Source: Bacteroidota bacterium
GTDB taxonomy: Bacteria; Bacteroidota; Ignavibacteria; Ignavibacteriales; Ignavibacteriaceae
Length of the DNA stretch: 9,900 nucleotides
Assembly (NCBI GenBank): GCA_021790055.1
Contig: JAJYIL010000078.1
Coordinates: forward strand, 1 to 9,900
Direction of reading: 5' to 3'
Under the pieces are notes generated by a model. It saw only the letters and a list, made by a program, of their open reading frames with translations. It had not been told where the DNA came from and did no database searches. The stretch's first letter is position 1. Each line of letters starts with the position of its first letter. Made by a program: the position numbers and the translations under genes. Shown here in pieces: positions 1 to 7,342 of the stretch.

Positions 1-378
1 CTGATGTGCCACCTTATTGGAATCAAAAGTATCTCCTGTTGACCACCCGTCTCCTTCATATTTAAAATCGACTCGCGAGGTTGTATCTTTATAAACTAGT
101 AATGTGGGTTTACAGTTATCAGCTGTAACTACAAACGGAGTTATTTTGTTATTGAAAACCCCTTCCCAAGGTGCACCGGATTTATCAACAGTAAATTTAG
201 CAACATGAGCCGTTGTATTCAAACCGGACATATCCGGATTAGCTACTACTGAAAATGTATCAGCCGCAGGTGTAAAAACTGTCCACCCTGTATCTTGCGC
301 AGTTGTTTCAAAATCCCATACTGATTGGCCGAATGCGCAAAAAGAGATGAAAATCAGAAAGAGTACTAGATATTTCAT
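1..378 (-). CDS. Secreted beta-sandwich protein, N-terminal part (runs off left edge)
   Basis: The reading frame opens with ATG at 378 and stays open for 126 codons to the window edge, so the gene is partial. A clear GAGG ribosome binding site (384-387 on the opposite strand) sits five bases before the start. The protein begins with a signal peptide (residues 1 to about 18, MKYLVLFLIFISFCAFGQ, ending Ala-x-Gln as is common in Bacteroidota). The mature part starts VWDFET and contains NPDMSGLNTTAHVAKF followed by PWEGVF. From memory, this pattern recurs in an N-terminal jelly-roll-like module of Bacteroidota secreted glycoside hydrolases and type IX-secreted proteins. The catalytic or sorting domains would lie outside the window, so the full function cannot be named; a surface carbohydrate-binding protein or enzyme is likely. 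It is preceded by a promoter and two LacI-type operators, suggesting sugar-responsive control. Confidence 0.8.
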   Translation of the reverse strand, partial: MKYLVLFLIFISFCAFGQSVWDFETTAQDTGWTVFTPAADTFSVVANPDMSGLNTTAHVAKFTVDKSGAPWEGVFNNKITPFVVTADNCKPTLLVYKDTTSRVDFKYEGDGWSTGDTFDSNKVAHQ

Positions 379-420
379 AAAAACCTCAGTTTTTTATATG
401 TTATATAAATAAAAATATTA

Positions 421-434
421 TGAAAACGTTTACA
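421..434. promoter_or_regulatory. LacI-family-type operator, copy 1
   Basis: TGAAAACGTTTACA (minus strand TGTAAACGTTTTCA) is a near-palindrome centred on AACGTT. It has the central CG and flanking TG/CA typical of operators bound by LacI/GalR-family regulators and of CcpA cre sites. It lies in the leader between the proposed promoter and the start codon at 378. An identical copy lies at 477-490. Confidence 0.7.
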
Positions 435-476
435 TAAAATTCAAATCAGCTGCCTCTTGCGGGAAAAGAAATAAAA

Positions 477-490
477 TGAAAACGTTTACA
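477..490. promoter_or_regulatory. LacI-family-type operator, copy 2
   Basis: This 14-base sequence is identical to 421-434, with start positions 56 bases apart. It overlaps the predicted transcription start of the minus-strand promoter. Paired operators of this type can bind two repressor dimers or support looping. The site also lies about 130 bases upstream of the decayed gene on the plus strand, so it may once have governed both divergent genes. No regulator gene is in the window. Confidence 0.7.
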
Positions 491-494
491 TTAT

Positions 495-523
495 AATCTA
501 AGATTTTTATATTTGTTTGTCAA
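495..523 (-). promoter_or_regulatory. Sigma70-type promoter for the secreted protein at 1-378
   Basis: On the minus strand there is a perfect TTGACA (518-523), a 17-base spacer and TAGATT (495-500, four of six matches to TATAAT). Transcription would start at about 488, inside the operator at 477-490, the usual arrangement for a repressor-blocked promoter. The match is by eye only; Ignavibacteria and Bacteroidota may use other consensus sequences. Confidence 0.45.
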
Positions 524-619
524 GCATAAAGCATTCCTTACTCATGTTGATTTTAATTATGAAGGTTTAATGATTTTTCTAAATTCGAAATCAATAATTT
601 ATTATGAAAGAATAAATAA

Positions 620-1106
620 ATGAATCGGATAACAACCGCATCGCTTTTATTTTTCTGTAATGACTCTTGCTTATGCACATGCTCAGACGAGACTGCTCAA
701 TAATTTTGATTCGCTAAATACATGGAAGAAAGTAGTATCGGAGAGCGCCACAATGAAGCTTTCATTAGTACCTGGCGTATTCGGTAAGGCATTTAGAATT
801 GATTATGAATTTAAAGGCGCTGGTTATAGTTGGATAGTTAAGTAAATTGAAGTTGAGAATTATAATTTTACTGAAGACAAAAATTATTTCATCGAGCAGG
901 TTGCTAAGCATTATCCAAAAGATTATTTTCCAAAATATCTCTCGAATATTCAAATCTACTGGGATTTTATAGGTGTACACGGTGATAAAAAGAAAGGCTT
1001 GATAAATGAGGAAGGAATGATTGGGACTGATAAAGAAAGCTTCTCTGTGGAACCTTTTATTGAAACAACGTTTCAATTATATAGTAGTTCGATTAAAACC
1101 CCGTGA
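620..1106 (+). pseudogene. Decayed secreted carbohydrate-active-type protein (N-terminal remnant)
   Basis: An ATG at 620 starts a signal-peptide-like stretch (MNRITTASLLFFC) that continues as MTLAYAHAQT only in the frame beginning at 660. This implies a frameshift near 655-660. The second frame then reads LLNNFDSLNTWKKVVSE and AFRIDYEFKGAGYSW, hits TAA at 843-845, and stays open in the same frame to TGA at 1104-1106. The part after the stop contains YFPKYLSNIQIYW, GLINEEGMI and ESFSVEPFI. These blocks resemble, from memory, the N-terminal region of large discoidin-domain/F5-8-type secreted proteins of glycoside hydrolase systems in Bacteroidota and Acidobacteriota. In those the two halves are separated by more of a carbohydrate-binding domain, so an internal deletion is likely. 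The protein ends far short of a complete enzyme. The family label is a recognition call; the broken frame is directly visible. Confidence 0.65.
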
Positions 1107-1138
1107 GCCGAACCTGAGTAAATTGTAAATTGCCAGAG

Positions 1139-1163
1139 ACAATGAGTAGTTGTAATTCATTGT
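1139..1163. repeat. Inverted repeat, 7-bp arms
   Basis: ACAATGA (1139-1145) and its exact complement TCATTGT (1157-1163) flank an 11-base loop, 33 bases after the end of the decayed gene. There is no adjoining T tract, so it is a poor terminator candidate. It could be a remnant or a chance palindrome. Confidence 0.3.
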
Positions 1164-1247
1164 TAAGCGACTATTACTATTGCCTATTAATTTTAATAAA
1201 AGACTCACTCCACGAAATTCCTCATAAAAGGTTCCTCAGTTTACAAG

Positions 1248-1287
1248 TCTTTTGTCAAATTTAAATTATTTCTAATTCTTTTGTCAA
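1248..1287 (-). repeat. Tandem TTGACAAAAGA motif (direct repeat, two copies)
   Basis: On the minus strand the 11-mer TTGACAAAAGA occurs at 1277-1287 and again at 1248-1258, start to start 29 bases. Each begins with a perfect -35-like TTGACA. Downstream on the same strand is an AAACTGAGG leader (like that of the gene at 1-378) and an ATG at 1225 that meets a stop after six codons. The block could be the promoter of a lost minus-strand gene; no intact target is visible. Confidence 0.35.
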
Positions 1288-1507
1288 GTAAAACTGTAAA
1301 TACTTCTTTAGCATATATTAATTATAGAGGGAAAAATGCCTTCTACGGAAAATTCTTAAAAAATTCCTTTATCCTCTCCCGTTTCGGCATTTTCTGTGCT
1401 TTGTCTGATTCCCTTCTTCTTTCTACCTTCTTTCTATTTGCTTTCATCAAAAATGCTTGCGGTTTAATTCTATGTTATTAAGTCAATTTATTAACCTGAA
1501 TAGCTAA

Positions 1508-4504
1508 TCATTTTTCAGCTTTCTCAATTTCTATGCTTTTTATTAGCTCCTTATAATCTTCCTTACTCCATTTTTGCATATCGTCAGGGTCATCCATTTG
1601 CGGGGATTGATTGACTGCTTTCCAATCAAAATTTTTATCAGTAGGAGTAAGAATGTCTTTTACATTAAATATTCTTTTATCTTCCGGAAGATATTTGTAC
1701 CGAGTAAAGTCGGGCTTGTCTGTAAACAAATCGGCAAGATCTGTTGCACCCGCATCATACTGGTTTAGATATGGAATGCCGATGATGTTCCAGAAGGTCT
1801 TAAACAGACTGCCGAAGCTGTAATGTACTTTGCTTACATAGCCTCTCTTTACATAAGGCGAAATTACAAGTAGAACACTCCTGTGGGCGTCAATATGATC
1901 TTGCCCGCTTTGAGCATCATCTTCCGTTACAAAGATTGCAGTGCTCTTCCAGTATTTTGTGTGAGAAATAAATTCTATAATCCTGCCTAACGCCAGATCG
2001 TTGTCAGCCATGTAGCTTTCTATAAACGGATAACCATCTGCCGGGCGCTCAATTCCACCATGATCGTTTGGCAGTACCATCGTAATTACAGGCGGCATTT
2101 CTTTTTTGCCGTTAAGCCATCTCTCTGTAAATTCTTTAATAAATACATCGGCTCTATATTGATCAGGAATACCCAAGTTAAATGTAGGATACCTCCTGGA
2201 CGATTTATAATACATCGGAGCCGGTACTGGATAATTAACAATATATCTCATCCCGAGCCCGGTTAGAATTTGATGATTTCTTTTAAAAGAACCATTGCTT
2301 GATTCCTTAGTTTCGACCGGTATTTGCTTTTGCGGACCCGGCTCGTATCCGTTTGCAAACTGCAGCCCGAAGCCGAAGTTATAAAAATTAATTTTATTCC
2401 TGCTAAGGTGTTCCCAGATTGAACCATCCTCATTATAGTCTTCGGGATACATAGCATGCTTCGCTCCAACGAATGCAAGCGTCCCCGGAGCCCTGGAATT
2501 TACTTTTACCTTTCTGCTGCCTCCGTATGTAGCAGGCACGCTTGTTTCTACCCATTCATTAGGATAAGTATCAGCCAGCCAGCGATGACCGTAAGCGGAG
2601 CAGTCGGAATCTGTATAATAATTATCGGATGTAGCAAACTTACTTGCAAGAGCAAGATGATTAGGCATAACGGTTACGTCTCTGACTGTATCTGTGTTTT
2701 CCCTGTTGGTAAAGGTTACGTGCGCTCCATACTGGACTAATGTAGGATCGCCTTTACCTTTTTTATACTGACCTAGAACCTGGTCGTACGTCCTGTTTTC
2801 TTTGATGATTAAAATGATATGCTTTATCGGCGAGCTCTTCTGTCCTGGATATAACGGAATAGGATTATTTTTCCGCCATGCAAATTCTTTATCCGATGAT
2901 TTTAAGAATTTGAAGTCGTCTTCAATTACCTTTTTTGTATCTGCCTTTAGCTGCTCATCATTTGGAATATTAATGATAGATATTGAACCTCTCATTAAAA
3001 ATCCGACGTAAGTTCCTTCAGGACCGGGAGTAAAACCGGCGCCTCCGTTCGGACCGCTTCCAAAGCCCTTACCGTTGGTTACTATTAATTTTTTATCGTC
3101 ATTTGTAACTACAATCTTTGAGGGGAACCAGCCTACCGGGATATGTCCAATTACTGATAACTTCGGAATGTCTATAACTCCGACCGCATCAATTCCCGCT
3201 TCGGCAACGTAAAGCCTTTTATCGCTTTTATCTATTGCTAATCCAAAGGGAATAACTCCTCTTAGCTCTTTTAATCTTTTATCAGGATTTAAAAAAATAT
3301 TTTTGATAACCGAATCTTTCTTAACATCAATTACTGATATGCAGTCATCGTTCCCGTTGGAAACAAAGATATACTTGTTTGTAGCGGCAACAGAGTTGGG
3401 ACTGGAGCCGCCAACTGCTGGTATTCCATTCATAACTTGACCGACTAAAATGCCTGTCTTAATCTTTGCGGTTACTTTCGGCACACCGTGATTGCCAATA
3501 TCAATCGCCCATACTGAAAAAGACTCTGTGGTATTAGGCTCGCCGAGACCAGGAATATCAATGCTGTCATTATGAATTCCGTAAACAGATTCCTTTGAGA
3601 GATAAGCAAAGGGCGGATAAGCTAATGATGTCTTGTCAGGATGTGCCGGATCGAATGAACTTATCCTTTTATAAGCATACATGCCCACGTTGGCAACATA
3701 AGCATACTTGCCGTCAGGCGACAAAGTAATTCCAAAAGGATACCTTCCAGTGGGAACATTGTAAAGGATTTCTTTTGTCCGCGTATTAATTACAATAAGC
3801 CGGAATCCTATTTGATCTAAAGCGTAAAGCCTTGAGCCGTCCTTACTCAGGATCATATCGCCAATGTAACCGTCGGTGTAGTCTGCATCCGGTGTTTTAA
3901 CTGCGCAATTAATAAAGCCTATTTTCTTATCGGTGGAGAGATCAAAAATATAAATTTTATTATCCTCACCTCCGGCGACGTACAATGTTTTGTTATCCGG
4001 GCTGATTGCAAGTCCCATGAAAACATCATCCAGAATATTCTTATTGTTTTTATAACCGGGAGGAATTTGCCGTACAACCGGGTTGTTACTTTCTATATTT
4101 CTGATAATCGTAATGGAAAAAGGTCGAACTCCCGAATTTGCAGTAACACAAGTCTTACCATCCGGCGATAGGACTAAGCCGTATGGATGAGGCGCAACAA
4201 CAATTTGTTTTCCCTCAGGAGTTAAAAAACGTCCGTTTGGAAGTACTGTTCTCCCTGTGTAATTTATATTGGTATAAAGAGAACCTGCCGGCGCCGTTGC
4301 TATCCATTTACTTTCCTTACCGCACCCGGCAAGAAGTGCAATTAAAAATAATAAAAAAAATCTTCTATAAATTATCTTATATAAGATACCACCTTTGGAG
4401 TTTAGGAGTAATGGAATATTGGAGTAAAGAGACAACTCCATTACTCCATTACTCCAACATTCTATAGAATGAATGACTTGAGTTATATGTTGTTTAGTTT
4501 TCAT
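1508..4504 (-). CDS. Bifunctional YncE-type beta-propeller / alkaline-phosphatase-superfamily phosphoesterase lipoprotein
   Basis: The frame encodes 998 residues. A lipoprotein signal ends in LLAG-Cys61, so the mature protein is lipid-anchored outside the inner membrane. Residues ~85-500 form YVTN/YncE-like propeller blades (YGLVLSPDGKTCVTAN, MGLAISPDNKTLYVAG, FGITLSPDGKYAYVAN, FGLAIDKSDKRLYVAE). Residues ~560-960 match the phosphoesterase family related to phospholipase C and acid phosphatase AcpA. IILIIKENRTYDQVLG carries E569-N570 and Thr572, the likely nucleophile position. Further motifs are DSDCSAYGHRWLADTYPNEW, LPNDHGG (D814, H815) and VTEDDAQSGQDHIDAHR (D862, D863, H870, H874), the likely metal ligands. 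The substrate is unknown; phosphate-ester hydrolysis is inferred from the family. It starts seven bases after the alpha-galactosidase stop, so the genes are probably cotranscribed. The start is doubtful: ATG at 4504 adds an odd 40-residue leader encoded by a repeat block, and no ATG lies next to the natural signal sequence (YKIIYRRFFLLFLIALLAGC). Confidence 0.88.
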   Translation of the reverse strand: MKTKQHITQVIHSIECWSNGVMELSLYSNIPLLLNSKGGILYKIIYRRFFLLFLIALLAGCGKESKWIATAPAGSLYTNINYTGRTVLPNGRFLTPEGKQIVVAPHPYGLVLSPDGKTCVTANSGVRPFSITIIRNIESNNPVVRQIPPGYKNNKNILDDVFMGLAISPDNKTLYVAGGEDNKIYIFDLSTDKKIGFINCAVKTPDADYTDGYIGDMILSKDGSRLYALDQIGFRLIVINTRTKEILYNVPTGRYPFGITLSPDGKYAYVANVGMYAYKRISSFDPAHPDKTSLAYPPFAYLSKESVYGIHNDSIDIPGLGEPNTTESFSVWAIDIGNHGVPKVTAKIKTGILVGQVMNGIPAVGGSSPNSVAATNKYIFVSNGNDDCISVIDVKKDSVIKNIFLNPDKRLKELRGVIPFGLAIDKSDKRLYVAEAGIDAVGVIDIPKLSVIGHIPVGWFPSKIVVTNDDKKLIVTNGKGFGSGPNGGAGFTPGPEGTYVGFLMRGSISIINIPNDEQLKADTKKVIEDDFKFLKSSDKEFAWRKNNPIPLYPGQKSSPIKHIILIIKENRTYDQVLGQYKKGKGDPTLVQYGAHVTFTNRENTDTVRDVTVMPNHLALASKFATSDNYYTDSDCSAYGHRWLADTYPNEWVETSVPATYGGSRKVKVNSRAPGTLAFVGAKHAMYPEDYNEDGSIWEHLSRNKINFYNFGFGLQFANGYEPGPQKQIPVETKESSNGSFKRNHQILTGLGMRYIVNYPVPAPMYYKSSRRYPTFNLGIPDQYRADVFIKEFTERWLNGKKEMPPVITMVLPNDHGGIERPADGYPFIESYMADNDLALGRIIEFISHTKYWKSTAIFVTEDDAQSGQDHIDAHRSVLLVISPYVKRGYVSKVHYSFGSLFKTFWNIIGIPYLNQYDAGATDLADLFTDKPDFTRYKYLPEDKRIFNVKDILTPTDKNFDWKAVNQSPQMDDPDDMQKWSKEDYKELIKSIEIEKAEK
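4405..4455. repeat. ACTCCATT-type degenerate repeat with 11-bp inverted arms
   Basis: GGAGTAATGGA (4405-4415) is the exact complement of TCCATTACTCC, which occurs twice and overlapping (4437-4447 and 4445-4455). Between them lies a further GGAGTA copy (4421-4426). The block is built from roughly 8-base units and reads as low-complexity, intergenic-type DNA. It lies inside the open frame of the lipoprotein gene and is translated as the implausible leader SNGVMELSLYSNIPLLL. It looks like a small repeat inserted between the true ribosome binding region and the signal peptide. Whether it belongs to a dispersed family cannot be told from one copy. Confidence 0.6.
4458..4471. repeat. Perfect 14-bp palindrome CATTCTATAGAATG
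   Basis: The sequence equals its own reverse complement over 14 bases, with no spacer. It starts two bases after the ACTCCATT repeat block and lies within the doubtful leader of the lipoprotein frame. It may be part of the same inserted element or a protein-binding site. Confidence 0.45.
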
Positions 4505-4511
4505 AACATTA

Positions 4512-5933
4512 TTATTCTTCTAATTTGAATAACCCGGCTCCATGCGCGCCAAGCGCCGCGCTTATGGATTTCATTCTAACTCCCAAATCTTTTTTCGACC
4601 ATAAATTTCTTACCTTGTAATATCCTTTCAATCCTGGAACCAAATCAAACTTAAATTCAATCGTTTGCTGTTTATCTTCCAGGTTGAACAATGCAATATA
4701 TATAACGCCGGGCTTTGCACCTTTCGCCATCCAGAATGCTTCGTCATCATTTCTAAATACCTGGTGGTTATCGCTGCTGTGCTGATCGACTTCAATCACT
4801 TCTTTATTTTGAAGTAATGAAATCACCCACTTAGGCGATGTTAAAAGATCGCCTCCCATGATTAACGGGGAGTGTGCAATGCACCAGAGACTTAGCAGCG
4901 TGTAAGTTTCATTTTTAGTTAGATGCGACATTCTATCCGGACCAACCGGTCTACCGTTTAGCGATAGATGTCCGAGGGGCATCATATCAGCATCAGGGTA
5001 ATGATGCTTCCGGATGTACGGAGACCATTTATCCAGCAAATCAAAATTGTGTCTTACGTTTTTCCAGTTGTCCCACATATCGTTGGAAACCCGCCACATG
5101 TTCGCATTTTTGATAAGATTATCCGCTTCGGATAAAGGCGCTTCACCCGGAGACAAGCTAAGCACCATCGGTCTGCCGCACTGGTCTATTGCCCTGCGGA
5201 TCATTTCTATCTCGCCTTTATGATATGGTCTCGCAATGTCGTCAACTTTAATAAAATCCGCACCCCACTTTGCATAAAGATCGAAAAGTGAATTCTAATA
5301 TTCCTGCGCTCCCGGCTTGTTAGGCTCAACGCCGTACATGTTGTTGCTCCACTTACACAAGTCCGATGAATTAGTATCTGCAATTTCTCGCGCAGTGTAT
5401 GAAGTTCCTTTTATTGGAGTGTTATCCCAATATGCCTGCCTCGGAATTCCCCGCATAATATGAAAGCCAAATTTAAGTCCGAGTTTGTGGACGTAATCTG
5501 CAATCGGCTTAAAGCCTTTACCGTTGACGTTAGACGGAAACCTGTTCACTGCAGGTAAAAGCCTTCCGTATTTATCCATTGTCAGCGAGTCAATCGGTCT
5601 GCCGTCTTTATAAAGACGTACGTTCTGTTCTTCATAAAATGATTTAGACTTCTTCCAACCGCCGGGGTCGGGATTAAACCAGAGGTAATCGATCACCGCA
5701 TACTTCCAACCGTACTTTAGTAAATTCCTTTTCATAAAATTTACTTCAGCCTTAAACTGCGATTCCGTAATTGTACTCCCGAATGCATCGTAGCTGTTCC
5801 AACCCATCGGCGGTGTTGCTGCCACTTCATTCACAGTAGAGCTTTTAATTTGAGCCAAAGAAATTCCGTTAGAATTAACAAAGACACCTAAAAAAATTGT
5901 TAGAATTATTTTTACTGCAGCAGAACTTTCCAT
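4512..5933 (-). pseudogene. Secreted GH27 alpha-galactosidase interrupted by one in-frame TAG
   Basis: One frame runs from ATG at 5933 (ribosome site GAAGGA, 5942-5947) to TAA at 4512, 473 codons, with a single TAG at codon 213. The signal peptide covers residues 1 to about 28 (ending ISLAQ). The GH27 signature TPPMGWNSYDAFG is at 40-52 and AVIDYLW at 79-85 (D82). After the TAG comes WGADFIKVDD, whose D231 is the expected catalytic nucleophile, then SLSPGEAP and MWRVSNDMWDNW, whose D285 is the likely acid/base. HSPLIMGGDL follows, and a C-terminal beta domain ends the protein. The enzyme would release terminal alpha-linked galactose outside the cytoplasm. All catalytic residues of the C-terminal half lie beyond the stop, so the 212-residue upstream piece alone should be inactive. 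A restart at Met244 would lose the nucleophile. It may be a recent pseudogene, a base-call error, or a read-through codon; everything else in the frame looks intact. Confidence 0.85.
5295..5297 (-). other. In-frame amber codon within the alpha-galactosidase
   Basis: TAG follows GAQEY and precedes NSLFDLYAKWG, in a region where family members, from memory, carry a second Tyr (QxYY then Asp/Asn-Ser). A change from TAC or TAT to TAG needs one base. The four other readable minus-strand genes end in TGA or TAA, so no gene here uses TAG as its normal stop. Confidence 0.85.
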
Positions 5934-6040
5934 AATGCTAATCCTTCAAAATTAGATGAATATCTTATATCCATTTCTTAGCAATCTCCTTATTAAACTT
6001 TTTTGATTATCGCACAAGGATAATTTAATCATAAAATAAA

Positions 6041-6059
6041 TGAATCACCTAAAGATTCA
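6041..6059 (-). terminator. Weak hairpin after the GH105 gene
   Basis: TGAATC (6041-6046) and GATTCA (6054-6059) are exact complements around a 7-base loop, about five bases after the GH105 stop. On the minus strand they are followed by TTTATTTTAT. The stem is short and AT-rich, so it is at best a weak or partial terminator. The 131-base gap to the alpha-galactosidase gene leaves room for an internal promoter, but none is clear. Confidence 0.3.
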
Positions 6060-6064
6060 CCGGC

Positions 6065-7342
6065 TTAATTTTTAAGCTGCAGCGAATTTTCATTTATTTC
6101 AAAATTATGGTTTTCAATCAGGCGAATTATTTCAGCCCCGGCTAACAATACCGGTCCATATCCGTGCGCTGCAAAAGCATTAGTTGGTCTGCAACAGTAA
6201 AATGCAGGGTCAAAGCCCAATCCGGTTCCAACGCATGTTCCCTCAACCTGCCCGGTATTATTTATTTTAGATTCTACGGCATTCCATCCTAAAATTGCAA
6301 CCGGCGCAAAGGCAAATTTATCGATGATTCCGTCGTTAATTGCTTTTGCGAATGAGTAGGTAAAAATAGCAGTAGCGGAATTTTCTAAGTATGAATCATT
6401 ACGGTCTAACAGTTGATGCCAAAAGCCGGTACCTGACTGATAAGCAGTCAATCCATTGACATGCGCACGAAATTGATCCAGCACTTCCTGATAGCCTGCA
6501 TGAGTTTTAGATAAGACACTTAATAATTCTATCATAGCCATAATTGCCCAGCCGTTTGCTCTTCCCCAATAGAACTCGGGATGGACATCCATTTGTTTTA
6601 CCCAACCATGAAAATATAATCCCTTTTGCTTATTGAACATTCTGTTAGAGAATTGTAAAATTTGTTTGACGGCATCATCCAGATACTTAGAATTGCCTGT
6701 TAACCTGCCCATTTGAGCCAGCGCCGGAACACTCATAAACAAATCATCAATCCACAAGGTATCGGGATAAGGTCTTCTGCGTGCAAAAGTTCCATCCGGT
6801 AAACGGTATTGTCCTGCGTAGATATAAGTAATAAAATTATCAATTAACGGACGAAGACCTATTTTTAATCCGGCAGCCTCAGCCTTTATCATTGAGGCGC
6901 ACAACGCTCCGGCATCATCAAGCGCCTGCGGATGCAAAACTGAATATACAGGCGATTCTAAATCCGCATCGATCTTTTTGCTGTTCATAAAAAACAAGCT
7001 TAAGTCGGCAATCATTTTCAAACGCTTTTCTGTATACTCGATAAACCGTTGTTCTCCTGTTGCATTTCCAGCGAGAAGCATACCTGCGTATGTTACTCCC
7101 CATTCATAGCTGGTAAGCCTGAAGTTGCCGTCGGCAAATTTTGCATCTTTATTAATTTTTTCACGTTCGCTGTTCTTCAGATTTTTCTTTTTGTAAAGAA
7201 GTCTTGCCGGAGTTGCCTTTTCCAGATAATTTAGAATTTGCATTAACCGGGATTTAATCTTTTCCCTTGATGGTATTCCGTAGTAAATCTTATAATCAGG
7301 CTTTAACAAATGAAGCGGCGTATTTGAATCATTCATTATCAT
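6065..7342 (-). CDS. GH105/GH88-type unsaturated uronyl hydrolase
   Basis: The 425-residue protein matches the (alpha/alpha)6-barrel family that includes Bacillus YteR. These enzymes remove the 4,5-unsaturated uronic acid left at the non-reducing end by polysaccharide lyases, through hydration of the double bond. Visible motifs in order are SYEWGVTYAGMLLAG (78-92), LDDAGALCASMI (141-152), TLWIDDLFMSVPALAQMGRLTG (195-216, with catalytic-Asp candidates D199/D200), GLYFHGW (240-246, H244), FYWGRANGWAIMAM (256-269), YLENSATAIFTYSFAKAI and QVEGTCVGTGLG near the C-terminus. Length fits the family. No signal peptide is visible after the ATG at 7342, so a cytoplasmic site is inferred. The GH105 versus GH88 assignment, and so rhamnogalacturonyl versus glucuronyl substrate, cannot be settled by eye. 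It follows the lyase-like gene by 51 bases, a functional pairing expected for lyase and uronyl hydrolase. Confidence 0.85.
   Translation of the reverse strand: MIMNDSNTPLHLLKPDYKIYYGIPSREKIKSRLMQILNYLEKATPARLLYKKKNLKNSEREKINKDAKFADGNFRLTSYEWGVTYAGMLLAGNATGEQRFIEYTEKRLKMIADLSLFFMNSKKIDADLESPVYSVLHPQALDDAGALCASMIKAEAAGLKIGLRPLIDNFITYIYAGQYRLPDGTFARRRPYPDTLWIDDLFMSVPALAQMGRLTGNSKYLDDAVKQILQFSNRMFNKQKGLYFHGWVKQMDVHPEFYWGRANGWAIMAMIELLSVLSKTHAGYQEVLDQFRAHVNGLTAYQSGTGFWHQLLDRNDSYLENSATAIFTYSFAKAINDGIIDKFAFAPVAILGWNAVESKINNTGQVEGTCVGTGLGFDPAFYCCRPTNAFAAHGYGPVLLAGAEIIRLIENHNFEINENSLQLKN

Larger units (their letters stand above)
1107..1507. other. Intergenic stretch without a convincing gene
   Basis: No reading frame here has a recognisable product. 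It holds a small inverted repeat (1139-1163), an 11-base direct repeat (1248-1258 and 1277-1287), and a pyrimidine-rich plus strand at about 1361-1450. The minus strand of that tract encodes a 34-residue Lys/Arg-rich frame (1447 down to 1343, starting MKANRKKVERRR). It lacks a good ribosome binding site and is more likely a by-product of composition than a gene. No clear GC-rich hairpin with a T tract follows the lipoprotein gene ending at 1508. Confidence 0.5.

Noticed and set aside
765..1076. 103-codon minus-strand open frame opposite the decayed gene
   Set aside because: It is antisense to plus-strand codons with clear protein-family blocks, and its translation shows no domain.
1343..1447. 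34-residue Lys/Arg-rich minus-strand frame
   Set aside because: It mirrors the purine-rich strand of the same tract and has no good ribosome binding site or recognisable family; kept only as a remark in the intergenic entry.
1281..1481. Open plus-strand frame of 66 codons starting with TTG
   Set aside because: No ribosome binding site, TTG start, low-complexity pyrimidine-rich DNA, and hydrophobic content explained by composition.
1480..1501. AT-rich stem (GTTATTAAG with TTTATTAAC) after the lipoprotein stop
   Set aside because: It has one mismatch and one wobble, is all A/T except the ends, and lacks a T tract; too weak to call a terminator.
4512..5204. Independent 230-residue gene starting at 5204
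   Set aside because: It is the C-terminal half of the GH27 enzyme in the same frame as the N-terminal half; the frame upstream to the TAG encodes conserved GH27 sequence including the nucleophile.
5912..5974. Short frame (about 20 codons) with AAGGAG upstream, overlapping the GH27 start
   Set aside because: It is out of frame with the enzyme, has no recognisable content, and the GH27 start has its own GAAGGA site; a leader peptide role is not supported.
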